In this document: positions 9,183-17,598 of the stretch, in pieces
Layout: every line of letters begins with the position of its first letter
Position numbering within the stretch: the first letter of the stretch is position 1
NCBI RefSeq assembly: GCF_018968705.1
Contig: NZ_CP076668.1
Span: 124,001-188,000 of the forward strand
Direction: 5' to 3'
Origin: Pseudomonas lijiangensis
GTDB taxonomy: Bacteria > Pseudomonadota > Gammaproteobacteria > Pseudomonadales > Pseudomonadaceae
DNA length: 64,000 nucleotides
Made by a program: the position numbers and the translations under genes
The notes under the pieces: generated by a model
Seen by the model: only the letters and a program-made list of their open reading frames with translations
What the model was told of the DNA's origin: nothing
Database searches by the model: none

Positions 9183-10292
9183 TCACATCACATTAATGAC
9201 CACCGCCATCAGCAATCCCAGATTGCCCAGCCTTGTCTGGCGGTAAAGATCGGTGCGCCTGAAACTTGCCAGGCGTGCGGCAAGCGAAGGGGAACGCAGC
9301 GCCTTGAGCTGTTCCAGCAAGTCGCGGCTGTCGTCGGTCAGGTACAGGATGACCGCTTCCAGTGCGGCGATATGGGTGGTGTTCCAGTCCCTGAAGCGTC
9401 CCTTGAACAACTGACGGATGCGCACGATCCGGGCTTTCCAGCCTGCGTTCGAGCCCACCAGATTGCTGTCGTGCTGGCGATAGCGCACGTAAGGGGTCGG
9501 GTCGTAGCGCACCTGCCCGCCGACGCCGGTGACCAGCAGATAGGCCCACCAGTCATGGGACACGATATCCAGCGACAGCAGCCTCAGATGCTCGGTGGCA
9601 TCCTGAAGCAGACAGCGGGCCGCGTGGTTGAAGACCATGGTGTTGCCGCCGCCGATGTTCTGCACCAGAGCATTGGCGAAGGACGGCGGTCGCTGAAACA
9701 GTGGTGAGCAGCCAAGCACTTCGCCCTGTTCGCTGATCAGTGTGGTGCGTCCCAGATAAATCGCCGGTTCGTCATGGGGGACGCTTTGCAACCAGCCGAC
9801 GGCCACCTGCAACTTGTTTTCGTCCCAGATATCGTCCTGATCACACCAGGCATAGAAGTCGGCCTGTAATGTGCGATTGCGGGTAAAGGACAGGAAGTTG
9901 TGCGCGAACCCACAGCCAGGCCCACGCCACACTTTTATTTTCTCTGGCCCCCACAAATCCTGGTAATGACCCGCTATATCCAGGGTGTCATCGCTGGAAC
10001 CATCGTCCGATATCGCAATGAACCACGACGTCCAGCGCTGGTTTTTTATGGAGTCCAGCTGTTGGGGCAAAAAACGCTGGCCATTGAAAGTGCATAGCAG
10101 AATGGCGACCTGTGGGGAGTCATGTTGTTGCGGTGTACCGGATAACGGTGATCCTGAACTTTCTTCAAAGATGGCTACCGCCTCTGAAATCGCTTCAGCG
10201 GCATTCAGTGTGGTGGGAGGCGTCAAACCTTCAGTGACAAGCGAACTACCATGAATATGACTTGAGCGTCCTTTTGCAGGATCGTCGATCAT
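9183..10292 (-). CDS. Family 2 glycosyltransferase (probable rhamnosyltransferase)
   Basis: A 369-residue cytoplasmic GT-A fold enzyme. After about 65 N-terminal residues of no recognised domain come VAILLCTFNGQRFLPQQLDS, then ISDDGSSDDT and WCDQDDIW (DxD equivalent). The alpha-helical C-terminal third, with DWWAYLL and VRYRQHDSNLVG, resembles bacterial rhamnosyltransferases such as RfbN/WbbL. It is the first gene of the operon wzm-wzt-WbdD-like, separated from wzm by a REP hairpin that could attenuate or stabilise the message. The sugar donor cannot be read from sequence; GDP-D-rhamnose is a guess from gmd and rmd. Confidence 0.88.
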   Translation of the reverse strand: MIDDPAKGRSSHIHGSSLVTEGLTPPTTLNAAEAISEAVAIFEESSGSPLSGTPQQHDSPQVAILLCTFNGQRFLPQQLDSIKNQRWTSWFIAISDDGSSDDTLDIAGHYQDLWGPEKIKVWRGPGCGFAHNFLSFTRNRTLQADFYAWCDQDDIWDENKLQVAVGWLQSVPHDEPAIYLGRTTLISEQGEVLGCSPLFQRPPSFANALVQNIGGGNTMVFNHAARCLLQDATEHLRLLSLDIVSHDWWAYLLVTGVGGQVRYDPTPYVRYRQHDSNLVGSNAGWKARIVRIRQLFKGRFRDWNTTHIAALEAVILYLTDDSRDLLEQLKALRSPSLAARLASFRRTDLYRQTRLGNLGLLMAVVINVM

Positions 10293-10487
10293 TTTCAGGG
10301 CCTGGGAACCGGGTGGCCGTTTACCGCTGTAAGCCAGTGTGGCAGGCCCTTGGATACAGTGCCTTTTGAGGCGATGGGTGGTTGATGTTTTTATTATTCA
10401 ATCAATAAAAACAGGGGGCTGTTTCATGCCTGAAACATGAACGCTTGTTTGCACTACGCCCTCATGAGAAATATTGCGTGGCGTGGC

Positions 10488-11189
10488 TTATTTTCTTTCA
10501 TGCATGTACAGCGTATCGAGCTCCAGGATGGTGAAATACCCGCTGCCGTCAGCTTGCCAGCCGCCGGTATCGATATGAAATACATTGCCCAGAACTTCTG
10601 GTTGCCGCACCAGCGTATGGCCCACGATCAGTGCCCGCAGATCCGGTATGCCGCTGGTGTCTCCCGAGCGCAAGCGCATGCGTGACCACAGGCATGACTT
10701 GCGCAGTTGCGAGAGTCCTGGCAACTCCTCGCGCACTACCGCGCTCATCAGGTCCCAGGTGGGTAGCGGGCAACACGCATGCACGATGCCGATCAGGCCG
10801 TCTGCGGTTTCCACTTCCAGTGCCAGCGGCATCCGGTAAAAGCGTTCGGCGAAGTGCAGCTGTTTTTCATCGGACAGTTCCAGAAACCAGCTCGCGCCAT
10901 TGGCGACATACTTTTGATAGTCCAGCGGCTGGCCTTCCACATGCTCGATGGCCAGGGCTTCATGGCTGCCCTGTACGGAGAAGAACCAGGGTTGTTCCAG
11001 CCATTCGACAGACAAGTGACTTTGCGGACCGCGATCGATCAGATTGCCTGTGCAGAACAGGCGGTCGATGACTTTATCGAAGCCAATTTCATCCAGAACG
11101 CCCTGCAATCGGGCGAAATGTCCATGGATATCGCCAACCGCGAAATCGCGTCCGACAACGTTGATATCGAAATGCCGAAAACTGTTCAT
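10488..11189 (-). CDS. PPP-family metallophosphoesterase with altered metal-binding motifs
   Basis: A 233-residue protein of the lambda-phosphatase/PrpA-like class. GDIHG is intact at 19-23 and later histidines are present (GIVHACCP, VGHTLVRQ). The second motif reads GNLIDRG (48-54) instead of GDxxDRG, losing the metal-bridging Asp, and the third reads GSHE (74-77) instead of GNHE. The start ATG at 11187-11189 has AGGAC upstream; earlier in-frame starts have no better signal. It is divergent from udh with 173 bases between starts. It may be a catalytically impaired phosphatase or a binding protein. Function unknown. Confidence 0.85.
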   Translation of the reverse strand: MNSFRHFDINVVGRDFAVGDIHGHFARLQGVLDEIGFDKVIDRLFCTGNLIDRGPQSHLSVEWLEQPWFFSVQGSHEALAIEHVEGQPLDYQKYVANGASWFLELSDEKQLHFAERFYRMPLALEVETADGLIGIVHACCPLPTWDLMSAVVREELPGLSQLRKSCLWSRMRLRSGDTSGIPDLRALIVGHTLVRQPEVLGNVFHIDTGGWQADGSGYFTILELDTLYMHERK

Positions 11190-11287
11190 CACTGTCCTGT
11201 GTGCAGATGATGTGACGGTGTCATTGGTCCCGACATGACTTGATCGAATTGCTCCTTCCATCGGTCCGGCTATCCTGTGCCGATGCG

Positions 11288-11335
11288 TTGACAAAGCGGG
11301 CCATGCTGTAAATACTCCATGTTGTACGACAACAT
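11288..11335 (+). promoter_or_regulatory. udh operon promoter with palindromic operator
   Basis: TTGACA at 11288-11293, a 17-base spacer and AATACT at 11311-11316 form a sigma-70-like promoter. Immediately downstream at 11319-11335 is ATGTTGT-ACG-ACAACAT, a perfect 7-base inverted repeat of the kind bound by GntR/FadR-type repressors. It overlaps the expected transcription start. The ATG of udh follows 27 bases later with AAGGAG. No matching regulator is encoded nearby. Confidence 0.7.
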
Positions 11336-11362
11336 ATAACAATAACAAGCAAGGAGTCTCTC

Positions 11363-12190
11363 ATGACCACAGCTCGTCATACTCAAAATCCCTTCAACCG
11401 CCTCCTGCTAACAGGTGCGGCAGGAGGCCTGGGCAAGGTGTTGCGCAAGACACTGAAGCCTTATGCGAAAACGCTCAGACTCTCCGATATCGCGGAACTC
11501 GAGCCTCCTGTTGATAGTAGTGAAGAAGTCCAGAGATGTGATCTCTCTGACAAACAGGCCGTACACCAACTGGTGGAAGGCGTCGATGCGATCCTGCATT
11601 TCGGCGGCGTTTCAGTCGAACGTCCCTTCGAGGAAATCCTCGGCGCCAATATCGCCGGCGTGTTCCATATCTACGAAGCCGCCCGCCGTCACGGCGTCAA
11701 ACGGGTGATCTTCGCCAGCTCCAACCATGTCATCGGCTTCTACAAGCAAGACCAGGTCATCGATGCCCATGCCCCTCGTCGCCCGGACGGTTACTACGGT
11801 CTTTCCAAGTCCTATGGCGAAGACATGGCCAGTTTCTACTTTGATCGTTACGGCATAGAAACTGTGAGTATCCGCATCGGCTCTTCGTTCAGTGAACCTC
11901 AAAACCGTCGGATGATGAGCACCTGGCTCAGCTACGACGATCTGACTCAACTCCTGGAACGCGCCCTGTATACGCCGGATGTCGGCCATACCGTGGTGTA
12001 CGGGATGTCAGACAACAAGACCGTGTGGTGGGATAACCGACTGGCCAGCCATCTGGGGTATTCCCCCAAGGACAGCTCCGAAGTATTCCGCGCCAAGGTC
12101 GAAGCCCAGCCGATGCCTGCCGCCGACGATCCGGCCCGCATCTATCAGGGTGGCGCCTTTGTCGCAGCAGGGCCTTTCGGCGACGAATAA
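11363..12190 (+). CDS. udh: Uronate dehydrogenase
   Basis: A 275-residue extended short-chain dehydrogenase that oxidises galacturonate or glucuronate to the aldarolactone with NAD+. The Rossmann motif TGAAGGLGK lies at 17-25, serines at 119-120, and the catalytic YGLSK at Tyr145-Lys149. Length and the C-terminal GGAFVAAGPFGDE agree with the pseudomonad Udh family. The next gene is a lactonase and then a TRAP transporter, together making an uptake and oxidation pathway for hexuronates, as expected in a plant-associated bacterium that meets pectin. The ATG has a strong AAGGAG site. Confidence 0.93.
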   Translation: MTTARHTQNPFNRLLLTGAAGGLGKVLRKTLKPYAKTLRLSDIAELEPPVDSSEEVQRCDLSDKQAVHQLVEGVDAILHFGGVSVERPFEEILGANIAGVFHIYEAARRHGVKRVIFASSNHVIGFYKQDQVIDAHAPRRPDGYYGLSKSYGEDMASFYFDRYGIETVSIRIGSSFSEPQNRRMMSTWLSYDDLTQLLERALYTPDVGHTVVYGMSDNKTVWWDNRLASHLGYSPKDSSEVFRAKVEAQPMPAADDPARIYQGGAFVAAGPFGDE

Positions 12191-12235
12191 ACATCGCTCT
12201 TTCAATCGGAAGACTTCATAGAGATCCGAATTGCC

Positions 12236-13120
12236 ATGGATGCTGAACTGATCTTCGATGCCCGCAACGCCACGGGTGAAAGCCCTGTCTGGAGTGTTCG
12301 CGAGCAAGCGCTTTACTGGGTCGACATACCTGCCGGACGTTTGTACCGCTGGAATGCCGCCGACAGCCGCACCCAAAGCTGGAAAGCCCCGCAGATGCTG
12401 GCCTGCATCGCTGCCCACAGCAGTGGCGGCTGGATCGCCGGGATGGAAAGCGGGCTGTTTCACCTGCAGCCCGGCGAAGGCGAAAGCCTGACCAGCACCC
12501 TGCTGGCTGGCGTCGAGCATGGACAACCCGGCATGCGTTTCAATGATGGTCGCTGCGACCGTCAGGGCCGTTTCTGGGCAGGCACCATGCTGCTGGACAT
12601 GGCCGCTGGCGTGCCTGCCGGGGCCTTGTATCGCTACAGCGCCGGACAGCAGCAACTGAATGCGCAATTGCACGGCTACATCGTTCCCAATGGTCTAGGG
12701 TTCAGCCCTGACGGCAAAACGATGTACCTGTCCGACTCCCACCCCAGCGTGCAGAAAATCTGGGCGTTCGATTACGACACGGACAGCGGCACCCCTCATG
12801 ACCGCCGTCTGTTCGTGGACATGAACGACTATCCGGGCCGTCCCGATGGCGCGGCAGTCGACAGCGAGGGCTGTTACTGGATCTGCGGCAACGATGCCGG
12901 GCTGATCCATCGGTTCACGCCACAGGGCAGGCTCGACCGCTCCGTGACCGTCCCGGTGAAAAAACCAACCATGTGCGCTTTTGGTGGTTCAGGGCTGGAT
13001 ACCCTGTACATCACGTCCATTCGCCCGGGTGGCGATATCGGCGACCAACCTCTGGCTGGCGGCGTGTTTGCCTTCAGACCCGGCGTGACCGGGCTTGAGG
13101 AGCCGATATTCCAGAGCTGA
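12236..13120 (+). CDS. SMP-30/gluconolactonase-family aldarolactonase
   Basis: A 294-residue six-bladed propeller hydrolase. Expected metal ligands are visible: Glu15 in GESPVW, Asn in VPNGLGFS and Asp in GAAVDSEG. It lies 45 bases after udh and so probably opens the galactaro- or glucarolactone made by Udh. The family also hydrolyses other sugar lactones; the substrate is inferred from context. No signal peptide, so it acts in the cytoplasm. Confidence 0.9.
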   Translation: MDAELIFDARNATGESPVWSVREQALYWVDIPAGRLYRWNAADSRTQSWKAPQMLACIAAHSSGGWIAGMESGLFHLQPGEGESLTSTLLAGVEHGQPGMRFNDGRCDRQGRFWAGTMLLDMAAGVPAGALYRYSAGQQQLNAQLHGYIVPNGLGFSPDGKTMYLSDSHPSVQKIWAFDYDTDSGTPHDRRLFVDMNDYPGRPDGAAVDSEGCYWICGNDAGLIHRFTPQGRLDRSVTVPVKKPTMCAFGGSGLDTLYITSIRPGGDIGDQPLAGGVFAFRPGVTGLEEPIFQS

Positions 13121-13178
13121 CCTGCCGACACTGAAAATCCCGTAGCACCGACCAAAAACAAAAAAATCGGAGAACTCC

Positions 13179-14189
13179 ATGGATTTCAAACGCAAGCTCC
13201 TCCTCACCGTATTGCCGTTGGCCTTTTGCTTCTCGAACGCCGCCCTGGCGGAAATAAAGATCAAATTCGCTGAAATACACCCTACCGGTTACCCGCCGGT
13301 GGTCGCCGAACAGAACATGGGCAAGAAGCTTCAGGAACAAAGCAACGGCGATATCAGCTTCAAGATGTTCGCCGGTGGTGTGCTGGGCTCGGAGAAAGAA
13401 GTGATCGAGCAGGTCCAGGCCAACGCCATCCAGATGACCCGGGTCAGCCTGGGTATCGTGGGCCCGGTCGTACCGGATGTGAACGTGTTCAACCTGCCGT
13501 TCGTGTTCCGTGATCATGAACACATGCGCGCCATCATTGACGGTGAGATCGGTCAGGAAATCCTCGACAAGATCACCAACTCGAACTTCAACCTGGTGGC
13601 CCTTGCCTGGATGGATGGCGGTACGCGCAACCTGTACACCAAGAAGCCGGTCCGGCAGATATCCGACCTCAAGGGCATGAAGATCCGGGTGCAGGGCAAT
13701 CCGGTGTTCATCGACACCATCAATGACATGGGCGGCAACGGCATCGCCATGGCCACGGGCGAGATTTTCAGTGCCCTGCAGACCGGCGTGATCGACGGCG
13801 CAGAAAACAACCCGCCGACCCTGCTGGAACACAACCACTACCAGAACGCCAAGTTCTACACCCTGACCGAGCACCTGATCCTGCCCGAGCCGGTGGTGAT
13901 CTCCAAGGTAACCTGGGAAAAGCTCAGCCCTGACCAGCAGGCGCTGGTGAAGAAGCTGGCTCGCGAAGCCCAGATGGAAGAGCGCGTGCTGTGGGACAAG
14001 AAGTCGTCCGAGGCCGAAGCGAAACTCAAGGCCAACGGCGTGGAGTTCATCACCCTGACGCCTGAGCAGAAGAAGGCTTTCTACGATGCCACGCAACCTG
14101 TGCGCGACAAATACGGCGCGCCGTACAAGGATCTGATCAGTCGTATCGAAGCCGTCAAGACCGATGCCACCAAGGTCGGTGCCAACTAA
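13179..14189 (+). CDS. dctP: TRAP transporter solute-binding protein (DctP family)
   Basis: A 336-residue periplasmic binding protein with a signal peptide ending near ALA at residues 22-24. The DctP-family pattern MKIRVQGNPVFIDT contains the arginine that usually salt-bridges the ligand's carboxylate. With the dctQ and dctM homologues downstream it forms a sodium-driven TRAP uptake system, probably for hexuronate given udh and the lactonase upstream. A hairpin after the gene may raise its expression over the membrane subunits. The symbol denotes the family, not C4-dicarboxylate specificity. Confidence 0.92.
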   Translation: MDFKRKLLLTVLPLAFCFSNAALAEIKIKFAEIHPTGYPPVVAEQNMGKKLQEQSNGDISFKMFAGGVLGSEKEVIEQVQANAIQMTRVSLGIVGPVVPDVNVFNLPFVFRDHEHMRAIIDGEIGQEILDKITNSNFNLVALAWMDGGTRNLYTKKPVRQISDLKGMKIRVQGNPVFIDTINDMGGNGIAMATGEIFSALQTGVIDGAENNPPTLLEHNHYQNAKFYTLTEHLILPEPVVISKVTWEKLSPDQQALVKKLAREAQMEERVLWDKKSSEAEAKLKANGVEFITLTPEQKKAFYDATQPVRDKYGAPYKDLISRIEAVKTDATKVGAN

Positions 14190-14210
14190 GCCCATTCGAT
14201 AATGCCGCGC

Positions 14211-14228
14211 AGCGGGCTAAAGCCCGCT
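14211..14228. repeat. Intercistronic hairpin between dctP and dctQ
   Basis: AGCGGGCT-AA-AGCCCGCT is a perfect 8-base stem with a 2-base turn, 22 bases after the dctP stop. There is no T-run, so rather than a full terminator it could protect the dctP message 3' end or act as a weak attenuator. Confidence 0.75.
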
Positions 14229-14250
14229 CGCCTCGGTTGTGGTGAGCCCC

Positions 14251-14778
14251 ATGAAAAATACGCTACTGCGCATTAACGACGTGCTTTACCGGATCTGCAT
14301 CGCGATTGCCGGCCTGTCGGTACTGACGATGAGCCTGATCATTCCCTGGGGCATTTTCGCCCGCTACGTACTGGGCAGTGGCTCCAGTTGGCCGGAACCC
14401 ACCGCGATCCTGCTGATGGTGGTATTCACCTTCTTCGGCGCGGCCGCCAGCTACCGTGCTGGTGCGCACATGGCGGTATCGATGGCCACTGAACGCCTGT
14501 CGCCGCAGATGCGCAAGTATGCTGCTGTGCTGGTGCAGATCCTCATGGCGGTGGTGTGTGTATTCATGACCATCAAGGGGTTCAAGCTCTGTGCGACGAC
14601 CTGGAATCAATACCTCGGTGAGATGCCGTCCCTGCGGGTGGGGATTTCCTACCTGCCCATTCCGCTCGGCGGCATCCTGACCCTGATCTTCGTGCTGGAA
14701 AAAATGTTTCTGGGGGATCAAAGCCACCGCCGTGTCGTGCGCTTCGATCTGTTGGAAGAAAGTGAAGAGGCCGCCTGA
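14251..14778 (+). CDS. dctQ: TRAP transporter small permease (DctQ family)
   Basis: A 175-residue four-helix inner-membrane protein of the TRAP small-subunit family, which bridges the binding protein and the large permease. I place the start at the ATG at 14251 behind GGTGAG; an in-frame GTG at 14239 would add four residues. Its TGA is followed at once by the ATG of dctM (14779), so the two permease subunits are translationally coupled. Confidence 0.9.
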   Translation: MKNTLLRINDVLYRICIAIAGLSVLTMSLIIPWGIFARYVLGSGSSWPEPTAILLMVVFTFFGAAASYRAGAHMAVSMATERLSPQMRKYAAVLVQILMAVVCVFMTIKGFKLCATTWNQYLGEMPSLRVGISYLPIPLGGILTLIFVLEKMFLGDQSHRRVVRFDLLEESEEAA

Positions 14779-16059
14779 ATGGACGCTTTTATATTGCTGG
14801 GAAGCTTCATCGCGCTGATTCTCCTGGGCATGCCGGTCGCGTATGCCCTGGGCCTTTCAGCGCTGATCGGGGCCTGGTGGATCGAGATTCCCTTCGATGC
14901 GCTGATGATTCAGGTGGCAGGCGGTGTGAACAAGTTTTCGCTGCTGGCGATCCCCTTCTTCGTGCTGGCTGGCGCAATCATGGCCGAAGGCGGAATGTCC
15001 CGGCGACTGGTGGCGTTTGCCGGTGTGCTGGTGGGGTTCGTGCGTGGCGGTCTGTCGCTGGTGAATATCGTTGCTTCGACCTTCTTCGGTGCTATATCGG
15101 GTTCGTCCGTGGCCGATACCGCCTCGGTCGGTTCGGTGCTGATTCCGGAAATGGAGCGCAAAGGTTATCCGCGTGATTTCTCCACGGCCGTGACGGTCAG
15201 CGGTTCGGTGCAAGCCCTGCTGACACCGCCCAGCCACAACTCGGTGCTGTACTCGCTGGCAGCAGGCGGAACGGTGTCCATCGCTTCGCTGTTCATGGCC
15301 GGCATCATGCCCGGGCTGTTGCTCAGCGCAGTGCTGATGGTGCTGTGCATGATTTTCGCCCGCAAGCGCAATTACCCCAAGGGCGAAGTCATTCCGTTGC
15401 GTCAGGCATTGAAGATTGCCGCCGATGCACTCTGGGGCCTGATGGCCATGGTCATCATCCTGGGCGGAATCCTGAGCGGGATTTTCACGGCGACCGAGTC
15501 GGCTGCGGTTGCCGTGGTCTGGTCGTTCTTTGTCACCATGTTCATCTACCGCGATTACAAATGGCGCGACCTGCCCAAGCTGATGCACCGGGCGGTACGG
15601 ACCATTTCCATCGTCATGATCCTGATCGGTTTTGCCGCCAGCTTCGGTTACATCCTGACGCTGATGGAAATCCCCATGAAGATCACCACGGCTTTCCTGA
15701 CGCTGTCGGATAACCGCTATGTGATCCTGATGTGCATCAACGTCATGCTGCTGTTGCTGGGCACGGTGATGGACATGGCGCCGCTGATTCTGATCCTGAC
15801 CCCGATCCTGCTGCCCGTGATTACCGGTATCGGTGTCGACCCGGTTCACTTCGGCATGATCATGCTGGTCAATCTGGGGATCGGACTGATTACACCGCCG
15901 GTGGGCGCGGTGCTGTTCGTCGGTGCTGCGGTGGGCAAGGTCACTATCGAAGCCACAGTCAAAGCGCTGCTGCCGTTCTATCTGGCGCTGTTCATGGTGC
16001 TGATGATGGTGACTTACATTCCTGCCATTTCACTGTGGCTGCCAAGCGTGGTGCTTTAA
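14779..16059 (+). CDS. dctM: TRAP transporter large permease (DctM family)
   Basis: A 426-residue protein with about twelve membrane helices, full length for DctM. Conserved family segments include GISGSSVADTASVG (read here as AISGSSVADTASVG) and GLITPPVGAVLF. It forms the ion-coupled channel of the TRAP system with the preceding two genes. Substrate is probably a hexuronate, inferred from udh and the lactonase in the same operon. A hairpin at 16078-16109 follows the stop. Confidence 0.93.
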   Translation: MDAFILLGSFIALILLGMPVAYALGLSALIGAWWIEIPFDALMIQVAGGVNKFSLLAIPFFVLAGAIMAEGGMSRRLVAFAGVLVGFVRGGLSLVNIVASTFFGAISGSSVADTASVGSVLIPEMERKGYPRDFSTAVTVSGSVQALLTPPSHNSVLYSLAAGGTVSIASLFMAGIMPGLLLSAVLMVLCMIFARKRNYPKGEVIPLRQALKIAADALWGLMAMVIILGGILSGIFTATESAAVAVVWSFFVTMFIYRDYKWRDLPKLMHRAVRTISIVMILIGFAASFGYILTLMEIPMKITTAFLTLSDNRYVILMCINVMLLLLGTVMDMAPLILILTPILLPVITGIGVDPVHFGMIMLVNLGIGLITPPVGAVLFVGAAVGKVTIEATVKALLPFYLALFMVLMMVTYIPAISLWLPSVVL

Positions 16060-16077
16060 GGCAGGAGGTTTTGCAAG

Positions 16078-16109
16078 GAAGGTTGTGCGGGATGAGCCAC
16101 ACAACCTTC
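16078..16109. terminator. Hairpin between convergent dctM and orphan secreted-protein gene
   Basis: GAAGGTTGTG (16078-16087) and CACAACCTTC (16100-16109) form a 10-base stem with a 12-base loop. It lies between convergent genes, where a bidirectional terminator is expected. It lacks a clear T-run, so termination is inferred. Confidence 0.55.
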
Positions 16110-16115
16110 TTGTGC

Positions 16116-16679
16116 TTATAAAGGCAAAATAACAAGCGTTGAAGCACCGCTCACCTTGGTGACGCCCGAAGGCTGGTTGCAATCGTTGTTCAAGATGGAT
16201 TTGAGGTTCACAAGCGTGAAAAGGGTTTGTGCTTTGGCCCCCTTGTAACGCCCGTCTGTGATAGTGCCATTGCCGGTGATCGTAGTATTCAAGTTACCGG
16301 TATTTTCTATCTGCGCCGTGAATGCGTAGGTGCTGGTGGCTCCATCGTTCCAGTTGATGACCCATGTGATAGTGGGTGTTTCCAGGAAAAACGATTTGCA
16401 GGAAAAGGTCGCTTGAAAGCTTTGCTCGGATGTTGCGCTGGCGCCTAAAGGGAGCACGCAGGCTGCCCAATTGCTTTTCGTCGAAACAGTGATGGTTTGT
16501 GCCGTGTTTGTCAGGCCCGGCGACCACTCTGCCGTGTGGGTACCTGTGCATTCAGCCAGATTGATAGCCTCTGCGCGGCCAGGTACAACAAGCAGACTCG
16601 TGCCGACGATGAACATCAGCAAAAGTGTCAGCCTGAGCAGCGCGCTTTTCATTGGCGGATGGGAAAAGTGGATGTCCAT
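16116..16679 (-). CDS. Orphan secreted protein, unknown function
   Basis: A 187-residue protein with a cleavable signal peptide (hydrophobic run about residues 14-30, cleavage near AEA). The mature part is rich in Thr, Ser and Asn and contains four cysteines, enough for two disulfides; it looks beta-rich (TITWVINWNDG, TTITGNGTITDG). I do not recognise the family. An internal ATG at 16652 (MKSALLRL) would give a more typical signal peptide but has no better ribosome binding site. It lies convergent to the TRAP operon and divergent from the sigma-factor gene, with no evident partner. Confidence 0.7.
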   Translation of the reverse strand: MDIHFSHPPMKSALLRLTLLLMFIVGTSLLVVPGRAEAINLAECTGTHTAEWSPGLTNTAQTITVSTKSNWAACVLPLGASATSEQSFQATFSCKSFFLETPTITWVINWNDGATSTYAFTAQIENTGNLNTTITGNGTITDGRYKGAKAQTLFTLVNLKSILNNDCNQPSGVTKVSGASTLVILPL

Positions 16680-16913
16680 GAGAACCCCCGCAGGGATGAA
16701 TTGAAGTAACGTCCTGACGTTCTAGGTTAATGACCGTGTCGCGCCTGACTACTGACAGAAATCATAGTGGCTTAGACAGGTTTGAAATAAACTCCTCGCC
16801 TTTGATCAGATTCAGTCCTTGCTTACTTTTCGCCACTACGGGCTGCACCAGTCCGTGGCAGACGGCTATGATGACAATCAGGTAAAAATACTTTTTCCCG
16901 GCAGTTCATCTTG

Positions 16914-16940
16914 TGATCCGTTCTGGTCCAGGTTGCGTAA
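16914..16940 (+). promoter_or_regulatory. ECF11-type autoregulatory promoter of the sigma/ChrR pair
   Basis: TGATCC at 16914-16919, a 16-base spacer and CGTAA at 16936-16940 match the promoter I recall for RpoE/ChrR-type (ECF11) sigma factors (TGATCC ... CGTA). It lies 50 bases upstream of the sigma-factor ATG, as expected for self-activation. The rest of the 16680-16989 gap shows nothing else I can support. Confidence 0.7.
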
Positions 16941-16989
16941 CACTCAGGCAACCCGACCCATTCCAGACAACGGCGACCAGAAGGTGATC

Positions 16990-17598
16990 ATGAGCAGCAT
17001 TGCCCGCATCAGGACCTTCCGTCACGTGTCACCTTCGTACAGCGACTCGCCAATCACCCGACTTTGGATCGATGAAGTCACCGCTGTGGCCCGTAGTCAG
17101 GACCGCGACAGCTTCATGCGCATCTACGATCACTTCGCGCCCCGTCTGTTGCGCTATCTGACGGGGTTGAAAGTGCCTGACGGACAGGCCGAAGAGCTGA
17201 TGCAGGAAGTGCTGCTCAAGTTGTGGCACAAGGCCGAGTCCTTTGATCCGGCCAAGGCCAGCCTCGGAACCTGGCTGTTCCGTATCGCGCGCAACCTGTA
17301 TATCGACAGCGTGCGCAAGGACAGCGGCTGGGTCGTGGTGCAGAACTCGCTGGAACAACTCGAGCTTCTGGAGGCACCTGCCGACAGCTCCCTCGATTAC
17401 AGCCAGCGCCAGGAAAAACAACTGAACATGGCCATCCAGAACCTGCCAGCCGATCAGGCCAGGGTTTTACGGATGTCCTACTTTGAAGCGCTCAGCCATC
17501 GAGAGATCGCTCAACGCCTCGGCATGCCTCTTGGGACTGTGAAGTCATGCCTGCGTCTGGCCTTTCAAAAGCTGCGTTCCAAGGTCGAGGAGTCATGA
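16990..17598 (+). CDS. ECF RNA polymerase sigma factor, RpoE/ChrR type (ECF11)
   Basis: A 202-residue sigma factor. Region 2 contains LLRYLTGLKVPDGQAEELMQ and TWLFRIARN; region 4 contains LRMSYFEALSHREIAQ and LGTVKSCLRLAFQKLR. The start ATG at 16990 has AAGGTGA upstream; the frame stays open to 16819 but the extension lacks a site and would swallow the promoter. The next gene, overlapping by ATGA, is a ChrR-like zinc anti-sigma factor. In Rhodobacter and other bacteria this pair drives the response to singlet oxygen; the same trigger is likely here but not shown by sequence. Confidence 0.93.
   Translation: MSSIARIRTFRHVSPSYSDSPITRLWIDEVTAVARSQDRDSFMRIYDHFAPRLLRYLTGLKVPDGQAEELMQEVLLKLWHKAESFDPAKASLGTWLFRIARNLYIDSVRKDSGWVVVQNSLEQLELLEAPADSSLDYSQRQEKQLNMAIQNLPADQARVLRMSYFEALSHREIAQRLGMPLGTVKSCLRLAFQKLRSKVEES

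Noticed and set aside
10421..10436. GTTTCA-TGCC-TGAAAC palindrome upstream of the metallophosphoesterase 3' end
   Set aside because: A lone 6-base inverted repeat, no promoter nearby and no T-run; it could be chance.
10293..10487. JUMPstart/ops element upstream of the O-polysaccharide operon
   Set aside because: I looked for the GGCGGTAG-type ops core and did not find it.
16819..16989. N-terminal extension of the ECF sigma factor
   Set aside because: The extension covers the TGATCC/CGTAA promoter, lacks a ribosome binding site and has no counterpart in sigma region 2.
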